Assembly (NCBI GenBank): GCA_024036415.1
Contig: JAMWET010000934.1
Span: forward strand, 1 to 64,000
Reading direction: 5' to 3'
DNA: 64,000 nt
Origin: Prochilodus magdalenae
Taxonomy: Eukaryota; Chordata; Actinopteri; Characiformes; Prochilodontidae
Shown: positions 11,508-22,018 of the stretch, piece by piece
Layout of the letters: each line of letters starts with the position of its first letter
Position numbering within the stretch: the first letter of the stretch is position 1
Made by a program: the position numbers and the translations under genes
The notes under the pieces: model-generated
The model's database searches: none
Told to the model about the DNA's origin: nothing
What the model saw: only the letters and a program-made list of their open reading frames with translations

Positions 11508-13044
11508 CAAACCGGATTCCAAAAAAGTTGGGACACTAAACAAATTGTGAATAAAAACTGAATGCAATGATGTGGAGGTGCCAACATCTAATATTTTATT
11601 CAGAATAGAACACAAATCACAGATCAAAAGTTTAAACTGAGAGAATGTATCATTTTAAGGGAAAAATATGTTGTTTCAAAATTTCATGGCGTCAACAAAT
11701 CCCAAAAAAAGTTGGACAAGTAGCAATAAGTGGATGGAAAAAGGAAATTGAGCATATAACGAACAGCTGGAAGACCAATTAACACTAATTAGGTCAATTG
11801 ACAACATGATTGGGTATAAAAAGAGCTTCTCAGAGTGTCAGGGTCTCTCTGAAGCCAAGATGGTAAGAGGATCACCAATTCCACCATTGTTGCGCAGAAA
11901 GATAGTGCAGCAATACCAGAATGGTGTTACCCAGCGTAAAATAGCAAAGACTTTTAAGTTATTATCATCAACCGTGCATAACATCATCAAAAGATTCAGA
12001 GAATCTGGAACAATCGCTGTGCGTAAGGGTCAAGGCCGTAAAACTCTACTGGATGCTCGTGATCTCCGGGCCCTTAAACGTCACTGCACCTCAAACAGGA
12101 ATGCCACTGTCAAGGAAATAACAGAATGGGCTCAGGAATACTTCCAGAAAGCATTGTCAGTGAACACAATCCACAGTGCCATCCGCCGTTGCCAGCTGAA
12201 ACTCTACAGTGCAAAAAGGAAGCCATTTCTAAGCACAAGCTCCACAAGCTCAGACGTTTGCACTGGGCCAGGGGTCTTTTAAAATGGAGTGTGGCAAAAT
12301 GGAAGACTGTTCTGTGGTCAGATGAGTCACGATTTGAAGTTCTTTATGGAACATCCGGACCAGAGAGGACAAGGATAACCCAAGTTGTTATCAACACTCT
12401 GTTCAGAAGCCTGCATCACTGATGGTATGGGGTTGCATGAGTGCTTGTGGCATGGGCAGCTTGCATGTCTGGAAAGGCACCATTAATGCAGAGAACTATG
12501 TTCAGGTTCTAGAACAACATATGCTCCCATCTAGACGTCATCTCTTTCAGGGAAGACCCTGCATTTTTCAACAAGATAATGCCAGACCACATTCTGCAGC
12601 AATCACAACATCATGGCTACGTAGGAGAAGGATCCAGGTACTGAAATGGCCAGCCTGCAGTCCAGATCTTTCACCTATAGAGAACATTTGGCGCATCATA
12701 AAGAGGAAGGTGCGACAAAGAAGGCCCAAGACGATTGAACAGTTAGAGGCCTGTATTAGACATGAATGGGAGAGCATTCCTATTTCTAAACTTGAGAAAC
12801 TGGTCTCCTCTGTCCCCAGACGTCTGTTGAGTGTTGTAAGAAGAAGGGGGGATGCCACACAGTGGTAAAAATGGCCTTGTCCCAACTTTTTTGGGATTTG
12901 TTGACACCATGAAATTTTGAAACAACATTCTGTGATTTGTGTTCTATTCTGAATAAAATATTAGATGTTGGCACCTCCACATCATTGCATTCAGTGTTTA
13001 TTCACAATTTGTTTAGTGTCCCAACTTTTTTGGAATCCGGTTTG
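11508..13044 (+). mobile_element. Tc1-like transposon, 1537 bp, complete ends
   Basis: Inverted repeats of about 115 bp (11508-11622 and 12930-13044) start CAAACCGGATTCC. TA is duplicated on both sides (11506-11507 and 13045-13046), as expected for Tc1/mariner. The ends are almost identical to each other, so the insertion is fairly young. It entered the dispersed repeat of unit 2 only, because units 1, 3 and 4 have the empty site. The transposase inside is frameshifted, so it could move only with enzyme supplied in trans. A deleted relative is at 45746-46640. Confidence 0.9.
11860..12868 (+). pseudogene. Tc1-like transposase, frameshifted
   Basis: Would be about 335 residues. The N-terminal paired-like DNA-binding part reads from ATG 11860 (MVRGSPIPPLLRRKIVQ, then TQRKIAKTFKLLSSTVHNII). 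The frame then shifts near 12190-12250. The first catalytic Asp is in LWSDESRFE near 12313-12340. After a second break the frame 12422-12868 carries the second Asp (FQQDNARPHSA) and the final Glu in PDLSPIENIW, spaced as in DD34E enzymes. At least two frameshifts make it non-functional. Confidence 0.9.
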
Positions 13045-13205
13045 TACATTCACACACACCAAGGACCAATTTAGCATCTCCGGTCTACAGAAGTGCATGC
13101 CGTTGAACTGCGAAGGGGGAGTCCTTGAAAACAGAGGTAACACATGCAAAGTGCATACAGGACCCCAGTTGCATGGAGAATTGCACCCAGGCCCATCTTG
13201 CTGAG

Positions 13206-15660
13206 CTTGACAATAGAAAGTTATAGCAATTATTAGCTTGATCAGCCGACTTCGTCTTTTTAACCGTTAGGATGCCTGGGGTGGCCCAGTCAAAGCCTGG
13301 GACAGTAGAGTAGCCCTCTCTATTAATGGCTAGTGACATTCCCATGCTTACTGCACAGTCCCTTCCGTGACCTCAAGCTCTAGGATTTGCCAGGACAGGA
13401 CCAAACATTCCTCCTCCAGACTTGTCTCCTCCCAGACCATCAAGTCCTGGGAACCACTTGATAAGACTCCAAAATCTGCCAGACAGTATAGCCCGCTGAC
13501 CCAGCAACCAGAAAGTGGTGATGGGGAAATAAAGACCAGCACATTGGAGCTACAGATGGCTGGCTTGAGATGTGAGACTTGGAATGTCAGGTTGATATAT
13601 GTACGGAACTGGGGCGGGAAAAAAAAGGCAGTAGCACATCTCTTCTCTAAGTATGGTGATATCTGTGCTAAAGGAGAGGGAGATTTGGGTTGTGCTTTGT
13701 TAATTGCCCATGAGATTCCATTACTGGATGATGTGCCAGTGCGCCAGCCTTATCGACGGATTCCCCCTTCTTAGTATGAAATGGTGAAAGCACATATTCC
13801 ACAGCTTCTAGATAGTCAAGTAATTCGAGAGAGCAGTAGTCCTTTCTCTTCTTCCATCGTCTTGGTGACTAGAGATGGAAGCCTTCGGTTGCATGTGGAC
13901 TATCACCAGCTAAATGCAAAGACCTGCCATGATGCATATCCTCTTCCTCAAATTGAAGCATCCTTGGATGCACTGTGTGGGGCAAATTGGTTTTCCAGCC
14001 TTGACTTGGCACGTGGGTACAGCCAAGTGCAATTCGCTGAGAAGGATAAGTCCAAGACCACTGTCTGTACTCTTTTTGGACTGTTTGAATTTAATCGCAT
14101 GCCGTTTGGACTTTGCAATGCTCCTGGCATGTTCCAGCGCCTAATGGAACGCCTGTTTGGGGACTGCCGGTACCAGTCTGTGCTCTTGTACCTGGACGAT
14201 GTAATTATGTTTTCAGCCACAGTAGAGCAACATCTGAAAAGACTGGAGGAGGTGTTTTCTCAGCTCCAGAAGCTAGACCTTAAAGTTTAAATTGTCCAAG
14301 TGTCAGCTCGTTTAAGTCAGCTTTTTTATCAGATGAGCTATTTGGGCCATGTGGTCTCTGCTGAAGGGTTGGAAACTGATATTTAAAGAGTGCTAGTACC
14401 GAGGTCACTTGGCAGAACTTCGTTAATTCCTTGGCTTTCCTTTGGCCAAATCCTGAACTGAAGAATGCATTTCAATCTTTGAAGGGACCACTTACCTCTG
14501 CCCCACTTTTGGCATATGCCAACTTTACTAAGCCCTTTGTTCTGGAGGTGAATGCCAGACAGGGTGGACTGGGAGCAGTGTTGTTGCAGGAACAGGATGG
14601 AAAGTGCGGCCAATTGCATTTGCTAGCAGAGGGTTGAGGCCTGCTGAGAAGAGCATTACTTGCAACATTTTGCTGTGGGGACAGAGATCCCACACAGAAG
14701 ATTTAGTTGGAAGAGTAACTGAATGTCCCAGAGAGCCAGTGCAGGGAGTTTGCTGCGTTTCCAGGACGATCTTCCAGCGACCTTAGTTTACTGCAGAGAA
14801 AGGATCCAAGAATTGGGCCAGTGTGGAAGTTTCACAGTGAGGAGCGTTGTGCAAGAGCAGAAGAACAGGAAGTCGTATATGGCGTGAGTAAGGTGTTGAT
14901 CCGGTAGTGAGACCGATTGGTTGAGCGAGAGGGTGTATTGTACTGCCTTACTTACCCGTCAGGTGGTGGACCAGAGCATTTTCAGCTGCTCCTTCCACAG
15001 TGTTTACAGTAAGTCCTTCATAGTGTCCATGAGGATCATGGCACTGCAGAAGTCTTCAGCTGTTTAGTCTTCATGGCTCAGGACGTGGAACGGTGGTGTC
15101 AGTGGTGTCAGTAGTGTCACCGGTGTATGTTGGGAAAGACCATTCAGCCCAAGGTTTGGGCATTTCGGGGGATGTTACAGGCAACCCACCCAAACAAGAT
15201 CTTGGTGCTTGACTTTTTAGTCTTGGAGCCGTCCAGTGATGGCCACGAAAATGTGTTGATCCTGACTGACCAAGTATAGCCAAGCGATCGCCACTAAAGA
15301 TCAGAGGGCAACTACAGTGGCCCAGGCTCTAGTACAGCATTGGTATAACCGGTTTGGCCACCCAGTACGTATCCACTCAGACCAGAGGCGAAGTTTCAAA
15401 AGCATGTTGGTTCAACAACTGTGTAGGATGTATGGCACTACAGCTTACACGACCTATTGCGAATGTTGCCTGCAGCGGAAAAGAAAGACTGGCCACGTCA
15501 CCTTCCTCAGCTGATCTTTTATTTTAACACCCCCCTCACCACACAACTGAACAGACTCCACATTTTCTCATGTTTGGTTTACAGCCAAGGTTACCTCTGG
15601 ACTTTCTGCTGGGAACTGGGGATGTTCCTCAAAATACTGAACCATTGGAGGAACATTACC
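13206..15660 (+). mobile_element. Ty3/gypsy relic, copy 2 (family A)
   Basis: Same left junction and same order as copy 1: leader region, RT, RNase H fragment, then integrase pieces (VAQALVQHWYNRFGHPVRIHSD near 15340). RNase H is internally deleted at about 14655: the frame jumps from AEKS to the later YLQHFAVGTEI block. It ends near 15660, beside a 47-bp fragment of the TAAR 5' flank. Confidence 0.82.
13615..14290 (+). pseudogene. Gypsy reverse transcriptase, copy 2, one internal stop
   Basis: The best-kept RT of the family A copies. It runs from HLFSKYGDICAKGEGD through PIRQPYRR-like sequence to FSSLDLARGYSQVQ, RMPFGLCNAPGMF and an intact catalytic YLDD box near 14186-14200. A single TAG at 13772-13774 interrupts it before the palm domain, and another stop ends it at 14288. 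It is still part of a dead element. Confidence 0.85.
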
Positions 15661-15689
15661 ATTAATTATGTTAGGAAGACTCTGCTAAT

Positions 15690-16980
15690 ACTGAGACAAA
15701 GTCAATAACAAACCTACCAAGAGGCAGTCCTCTTGCGTTGGGACTACTATCATTAGAACATTAGTGATGTCAGAACATCCAGGTGATCTAGGAGCAGGTT
15801 AAGGTTTAATGCCAGGGTGGTGTCTAATTTATTTCCCTTCTGTCCCACATTCAATGAAGTCCAGCCCTTGCCTTCAGAAGAGAGCATCCCATAAAAAAAG
15901 GTGTGAGGTGTTGGGAGACTGATGTGGCTTCATTGCCATTTTTCCTTCTGGTACCAGCCTCCAACTTTTCCCAGGAGCTTCAGATGGTCCTTAAGAAAAT
16001 GACCGGCCTTTCCACAACAGGGGCACCAGCTTGTCAGCCTGGTGGACCCTGTTGAGGTTGCAATGCCTCAGAGGCCAAGGTCATGAGTGGCAACCTAAAC
16101 AAATTGTCTTTAGTGGTTATTCCATTCGACTTGCCATAATTAATGTAAGGGTAAAGGCAATGATCTTTCCTTACCATAAAAAAGAAACCAGCGCCAGCTG
16201 AATAGATAGATGGTTGATTGAAAAAAAAAAAGAGAAAGATAAATCTCCCTCTGGAGAGTAGGTACCTGAAAGTATATCAATACCACAGCCTTAGGACCGG
16301 TCTTTGTTTGCTAAAGACTCCTGATAAGTCTTGGAAGTCAACGAGGTCTTGGCATAAGTCAGGTCTGACTGATGGATCATTGACCTTTTCAGAAGTTGCA
16401 GGTTCTAATGTAGTGCTAATGTAGGTTCCCTGAGATTGAGCCCTGCAAACTGCCACAGACAGGGTCAACCAATCCAGCCACAGATCAACCACAGAGTCAA
16501 GCAAAACCTGGAGTCATATTTCCAGCCCTTGCTTCATGGAGACTGGGGGTGGAGTTTTGTGTTGAGGTCACATGCACCCACAGTCCCTCTGATGCTCCCA
16601 TGGCAAGCTTGTAGTCACATACTGGCACTGCCGAGGCCTTAGCTCATTGAGAAGTGATATTATATAGGCTGCTTTGGAGCGTTCAGTGGGAATCTAAAGG
16701 GTTGCTGGTCAAAGTCCAACTCACACTGCTGCAGAAAGCCCGTGGGGTGACTTCAGAACACCAGGTATCACTGCTGACATGGGCAGCCTAAAGGTGTCTC
16801 TCGAGAGCACCAGGCAGCACTGTCAGCATGGACAGCTCTTGAGTACTCTGGAACTGTCTATGTGGGCAGCTCTTGTCTGTAATCTCCAAAGCCAACATAG
16901 AGGCGTCATGTTGTGAGTGGGCCCCTAAGCAAGAGAAGAGATTTGAAGTGTGGTTTGCCTCACTGGCTATCACTCGAGCG
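15690..16980 (-). mobile_element. Minus-strand Ty3/gypsy gag-protease-RT relic (family B), copy 1
   Basis: The sequence matches 22019-23520 and 35662-36960. Read on the minus strand it shows a decayed CCHC knuckle (C-x-x-C-G-Q-A-G-H type) near 16010, protease-like sequence near 15850, and an RT leader near 16250. A 48-bp tandem repeat encoding 16-residue units (LPGALESTQ-like) lies around 16790-16870. It has the opposite orientation to family A. All frames are broken. Confidence 0.6.
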
Positions 16981-16982
16981 AC

Positions 16983-17288
16983 AGGGGCAGTAGTGGGCTG
17001 GAGGGTAGGGAACCAGCCTTGTGACCGGAGGGTTGCTGGTTTGATTCCCTGAACTGACAGTAACGACTGAGGTGCCCTTGAGCAAGGCACCTAAACCCCA
17101 ACTGCTCCCCGGGCTCTGTGGATAGGTCTGCCCACTGCTCCGGGCAAGTGTGCTCACTGTCCCCTAGTATGTGTGTTTACTAGTGAGTGTGTATGTGGGT
17201 GTTTTACTTCACGGAGGGGTTAAATGCAGCAGTCATATTAATCTGTGTGAAAATCACAATTGGCACAAAATGGTATCTTACCTTATCT
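16983..17288 (+). repeat. tRNA-derived SINE, about 300 bp
   Basis: Sits as a clean extra block relative to the sister unit, where GAGCGACAG runs straight into CTGGCATTTTC (37430-37445). It has an A-box-like GTAGTGGGCTGGAGGG, a B-box-like GGTTTGATTCC near 17038, a central CTTGAGCAAGGCACC segment common in fish SINEs, and a short CTTA-rich tail. It inserted after units 2 and 4 diverged. Confidence 0.7.
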
Positions 17289-18484
17289 TATGGGTGGCAT
17301 TTTCATATAGGATGGAAAGTGGGGCAGATCAGCAACAGGCAGTGCAGTGCACATTGGGGGCTCCTTGGGTGCAGTCCAGAGCACCAGGCAGCACTGTCAA
17401 CATGGCCAACCATGGAGGGTTTCTTCAGAGCACCAGGCAGTATAGGATAGGATGGATGGCATAGGATGGTTGCAGCCATGAGAGCCAGGCATATCCTTGG
17501 CCTCTACCACAGTCACAAGCTCACTAGGCCCACCTCCCCCACCCTGTAAATTTGGCCTGCAGTCTGGAGAGCTTCAGCCACCAAAAATGGGGATGCCTGA
17601 TCACGCTCCTGCAGGGCTAAGCTGCTAAGCCAATGCTGCTGTCCCAGTACGGGTAGTAAATTACACCTGAGTGCCACCATCACACAATGTGGCTCATTGT
17701 TTTGGTTTCATCATCATCAATTAAACCTTAGCTTTGCTGCAGCAGAGCATCATCATCTGTGACCTGTTAGTCACTGATCAGGTCATGGTATGACCCGTTA
17801 TGGGTGTTTGTCCTCAGGGTAAAATCATCTAGGAGCAGGAGTGATGGCACGATGTAACACAGTATTGAGTAGTCCTGTTATTTGTGTGTTTATTTGGACA
17901 CATCATTTTAATCCTGTAAACACATGATCTAGAGATAGCACTATTACATCTCTAGATTATCATCTACATTATAGCACAGTCCAAAAAGATCATCTTAGGG
18001 AATACTCTGAAGATGCCTGTTTAAAGTCTAAAGAATTGATGTAAACATGTTTTAGGCCTTGTCCTATAGTATTCCTCAAAGTGAATATCTGGAGGTAATC
18101 AGATGTAGACCTAAGGCTAAGTAGTTGATTAGGTACTGAATGTTCTATCCACCTTCCTTCCTGATCTCCTTCTCAGCATAGAGCATTTTCCCTTTTTTAT
18201 CTCTGACTGAAACACTCATGCTGCTATGGACAAATCTTTAAGGTGTGCTTGAGAAAGGTCCTAAGGCCCTATGGTAACAGGATCTCAGGGAAATATGATG
18301 AACTATGATTATGAATACATTATCAAAGAGCTGAATGAGTAACTCAGCAACTGGGGAGCTTGTATTCCTCCAGTGGCCTTATGCAAGCTGATTCATACAG
18401 TATGAACAACAAAAGAAAAGGGGAGGGAAAAAAAGGCAAGGACTGTGATGCGGCCTCAGCCTTGGATTCAGATCAGAATTAAAC
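17289..18484. other. 3' flank of TAAR gene 3, no gene seen
   Basis: Closely matches 37440-38810 downstream of gene 5, including GAGCACCAGGCAG repeats near 17380 and 17430. No exon or RNA gene is recognised. Open frames here are short and are not kept between the two copies. Confidence 0.55.
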
Positions 18485-19501
18485 TCACTGAGGGAACAAA
18501 TTAACCCTTGCTGATGAGAGCACACATACTCTACAGGTTACTATATACTTAACAGACTTTCTGAACCACTTATAGAAGATGGCATATATTAGTGGGTTCA
18601 AGGAGGAGTTTAGGTATATTAGCCAGATGAATACAATCCACACCATTGATGATGTTGTCAAGTTTTCGGCTGTCAGAGAACTCAGATAATAAGGTATCCA
18701 GCAAGCCAGATACACAAATATCACAATGCTCAGTGTTTTAGCTGCTTTGGTTTCAGAAGAGTTAGAAACTTTGTCTCCAGTTTTGTTGGAGACACCATTC
18801 CGCACAGCTCTAACAGCTTTAGCTTGACGTCTCGCCTCATTAAAAATTAAGAAATACAAAAACAGTATGACAGAGCAAGGGGCTAGGAAAGAATAGATAA
18901 GGTCAAAAATCACCCAGGAAGGTTTAATGACCAGTACACACTCTCCGTAGCATCTAATGGATATCTGAAATGGAGTGAGGTGGTCATTGCAGTACAAGAA
19001 AATAATAACCATCATTATACAAAAAGACCAGCCTAGAATTATACTCACAGACATTTTACACACAGTGACTCTACTAGAGTAAAGCAGAGGGTCACTGACA
19101 GCAATGTACCGGTCAACTGCAACGAATACTAGATTACAGATAGATGCTGACATTACAAGATAATTGATGACTGAAAGAATGCAGCATGCTAGCGCTCCAA
19201 GATACCAGCAAGAGTCAACCAGCTGCATGATATTCACAGGAATAACAAACAGTCCCACGAGGAGATCCGCCACAGACAGAGAGAGGATGAGCAGGTTGGT
19301 GGGGGTGTGGAGCTGCTTGAAGTGAGAGATGGAAATGATCACCAGCAGGTTTAGAAACACAGTGCACACAGATACACAGCAGAGAAAAACATAGAGGAAT
19401 ATATAAGCAGGGCCCGTTCGGACCTCCTTCCTGCAAGACAAGTTGTTGTTAGGATAGCAGAACTGAGCTGTGATGTTTTGTTGATAGTTAGCTTCCTCCA
19501 T
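18485..19501 (-). CDS. taar: Trace amine-associated receptor, gene 3 (N3.32/D5.42 type)
   Basis: 338 residues from the ATG at 19501; the readable frame extends upstream only to a TTG. Landmarks are intact: N9 sequon, D79, C106, DRY at 130-132, CWIP at 267-270 and TM7 fingerprint at 298-313 (NSSLNPLIY form). Residue 3.32 is Asn113 and 5.42 is Asp200. Differences from genes 1 and 2 cluster in the extracellular half: LFVIPVN in TM2, SFCIMMVIIFLYCND in TM4/loop 2, and AENLTTSS in loop 3. The TM2 and TM4 changes are shared with gene 4, which suggests exchange between units. It is probably functional, with a ligand profile that may differ from genes 1 and 2. Confidence 0.93.
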   Translation of the reverse strand: MEEANYQQNITAQFCYPNNNLSCRKEVRTGPAYIFLYVFLCCVSVCTVFLNLLVIISISHFKQLHTPTNLLILSLSVADLLVGLFVIPVNIMQLVDSCWYLGALACCILSVINYLVMSASICNLVFVAVDRYIAVSDPLLYSSRVTVCKMSVSIILGWSFCIMMVIIFLYCNDHLTPFQISIRCYGECVLVIKPSWVIFDLIYSFLAPCSVILFLYFLIFNEARRQAKAVRAVRNGVSNKTGDKVSNSSETKAAKTLSIVIFVYLACWIPYYLSSLTAENLTTSSMVWIVFIWLIYLNSSLNPLIYAIFYKWFRKSVKYIVTCRVCVLSSARVNLFPQ

Positions 19502-19595
19502 CTGAAACAGAGGCAGATCATATAACTGGATCTGATCCAAATGAGTTCAGCTCGGCTGGGAGCTGAACTGAGGGACTTGCCCGTTTGACATCTTA

Positions 19596-19602
19596 CTTTA
19601 TA
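19596..19602 (-). promoter_or_regulatory. TATA box of TAAR gene 3
   Basis: TATAAAG on the minus strand at the conserved distance, about 95 bp above the ATG. Confidence 0.6.
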
Positions 19603-20252
19603 CCTGAGCATGAATCCTCCTACTGACCTCTGAGTGGCTCTCTGAGTTCCTCTGAGTCCGTTACCTCACCCACTCATCAGATATTCAGTACTACATCATT
19701 CATTATGTGAGGAAGACTCTGCTGATACCGAGACAAAGTCAATAACACACTGTAATTTCTGCATCTCGAAGGAATTTCAGCAAAGAGTGGTAGTACCAGG
19801 GAGTGTAAGGTCAGTTTCTGGACAGAGACACAAGATAATCCAGAAATAACTAGAGAATCTAATTTACTGTGGGCTGTAAAATGTAATGATCAAAATATAA
19901 AAGCTAGGCCCCGAGTCCCTACACTCTGTCCAAGGTAGTAAAGTTAGACAGGCCACACAGTGAGAAATGCCCCACCTCCGGAGCACAGATCAACTGGGCC
20001 ACACGTACCCACACCTCTCACTGTCATAGCAGAGATTCCCTCACTGCTGAGCTGGGATCCCCTGGATACCCCTTACTACAGCCAGCATGAGGAGCGTCAC
20101 TATTATACTGCATGTAGGTGTAATAGTATGATGGAACATAATTAAGAGGTATATACGGTTTTATTATGATTTATTAAAAGAGAGGCATGTAAATCATCAA
20201 TCTATAACTGTCATATTTTCCAGCTGATGTAAAACAGCCACAGGGGTCAAAT
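19603..20252. other. Conserved 5' flank of TAAR gene 3 (empty site for the unit-1 solo LTR)
   Basis: Aligns with 2685-3285. At about 20210 it reads CTGTCATATTTTCCAGCTG without the LTR seen at 3286-3955. No gene is visible. Confidence 0.5.
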
Positions 20253-20562
20253 CTCATTCATCTTCTAAACCACTTATCCTTCTGGGTCACTGGGGATGCT
20301 GGAGCCTAATCCAGAGCTCACTAGGCAGAAGGCAGGAAACACCGTGGGCAGGTCTCCAGTCCATCACAGGGCAGATACACAGACATGTACATTCACACAC
20401 ACCAAGGGCCAATTTAGTATCTCAGGTTTACATGAGTGCATGCAGGAGGGAGTCCTTGAAGACACAGGGAACATATGCAAAGTGCATACAAGACCCTGGT
20501 CGCCTGGAGAATTGCACAGAGACCCGTCTTGCTGTGCTACCCACCATGCCACAATATCCTAT
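20253..20562 (+). repeat. Dispersed teleost repeat, copy 3 (longest)
   Basis: The fullest member here, ending CTTGCTGTGCTACCCACCATG. The tail has the GAATTGCAC...GACCCGTCTTGCTG block typical of the family. Confidence 0.7.
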
Positions 20563-22018
20563 TAAACTCACTGAGGCAAAACCAGGAAGAGAGTCAAGAA
20601 GGAAATGGACCAAGAGGCCAGGAGTGGCCTAGTCAGACCCTGGGACAATAGAGTAGCCCCCTCTATTAGTGGCTACTGACATTCCCATGCCTACTGTACA
20701 GTCCCTCCCGAGACCTTTGACCTCAAGCTCTAGGATGTGCCAGGACAGGACCAAACATCCTTCCTCCGGACTGTACTCCTCCCAGGTCATCAAGTCCTGG
20801 AAACCACCTGATGAGACGCCAACACCTGCCAGATAGTATAGCCCGCTGACCCAGCAACCAGAAAGTGGTGATGGGGTAATAGGGGCCAGCACATGGGGGC
20901 TACAGAGGGCTGGCTTGTCAGGTTTATATGCACAAAAATGGGGAGGAAAAGGCAGTAGCACATCTCTGTTGCTTTCTTTGCTCCTAGGCAACTTGTAGGA
21001 AATTGTCCTGTGTTGCAGGTGTCTATGGGAGGTGTTTCAGTCTCTTGCTTGATTGACACTGGGTCAATGGTGACAACTGTAACAGAGTTTTTCATATTCC
21101 ACAGCTTCTAGATAGTTAAGTCATTCGAGAGAGCAGTAGTCCTTTCTCTTCTCCCTGCGTCCTGGTGACTAAGAAAGATGGAAGCCTTCGGTTGTGTGTG
21201 AGCTATCGCCAGCTAAATGCAAAGACCCGGCCTGATGCATATCCTCTTTCTCAAATTGAAGAGTACTCGGATACACTGTGTGGGGCAAAATGGTTTTTCA
21301 CACTTGACTTGGCCAGTGGCTACAACCAAGTGCAAGTCACTGAGAAGGATAAGTCCAAGACCGCTGTCTGTACTCTTTTTGGATTGTTTGAATTTAATCG
21401 CATGCCGTTTGGACTTTGCAATGCTCCTGGCATGTTCCAGTGCCTAATGGAACGCTTGTTTGGGGACGCCAGTACCAGTCTGTGCTCTTGTACCTGGACG
21501 ATGTGATTATGTTTTCAGCAACAGTAGAGCAACATCTGAAAAGACCGAAGGAGGTGTTTTCACAGCTCCAGTCCAAGCTAGACCTTAAAGTTTAAATTGT
21601 CAAAGTGTCAGCTCATTTAAGTCAGCTCTATTATCAGCTGAGCTATTTGGGCCATGTGGTCTCTGCTGAAGGTTTGGAAACTGACCCTACAAAAATTTAA
21701 GTGTTCAAAAAGTGGTAGCGCCCAGGTCACTTGGCAGAACTTCGTTAATTCCTTGGCTTTCCTTTGGCCAAATTCTGAACTGAATGCATTCCAATCTTTG
21801 AAGGGACCACTTACCTCTGCCCCAGTTTTGGCATATGCCGACTTTACTAAGCCCTTCATTCTGGAGGTGGATGCCAGACATGATGGACTGGGAGCAGTGT
21901 TGTCGCAGGAACAGGATGGAAAGGTGTGGTTGATTGCATTTGCTATCAGAGGGTTGAGGCCTACTGAGAAGAACATGGAGAATTCCAGTTTCATAAAGCT
22001 AGAACTACTTGCAGTGAT
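20563..22018 (+). mobile_element. Ty3/gypsy relic, copy 3, left part (family A)
   Basis: Same leader as copies 1, 2 and 4, then protease, RT and RNase H. Interrupted at 22018 by family B sequence on the other strand. Confidence 0.8.
20985..22018 (+). pseudogene. Gypsy protease-RT-RNase H fragment, copy 3
   Basis: The only family A copy that keeps the aspartic protease active site: VSCLIDTGSMVTT near 21038-21075, with the D-T-G-S signature. A deletion joins it to RT at about 21097. RT continues through LRLCVSYRQLNA, FFTLDLASGYNQ and RMPFGLCNAPGMFQ. A 2-bp loss near 21470 shifts the frame just before an otherwise intact YLDD. RNase H sequence (KPFILEVDARHDGLGAVLSQ) follows near 21850. Confidence 0.82.

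Larger units (their letters stand above)
11401..13205 (+). repeat. Dispersed teleost repeat, copy 2, split by a Tc1 element
   Basis: The left half is 11401-11507 and the right half 13045-13205. The halves rejoin without loss at a TA dinucleotide (ACATA then CATTCACACACACC), as seen uninterrupted at 4130-4150 and 20385-20400. This gives a precise empty site for the transposon between them. Confidence 0.75.

Noticed and set aside
12568..12885. 105-codon minus-strand frame, repeated at 46133-46450
   Set aside because: Antisense of the conserved Tc1 transposase catalytic domain.
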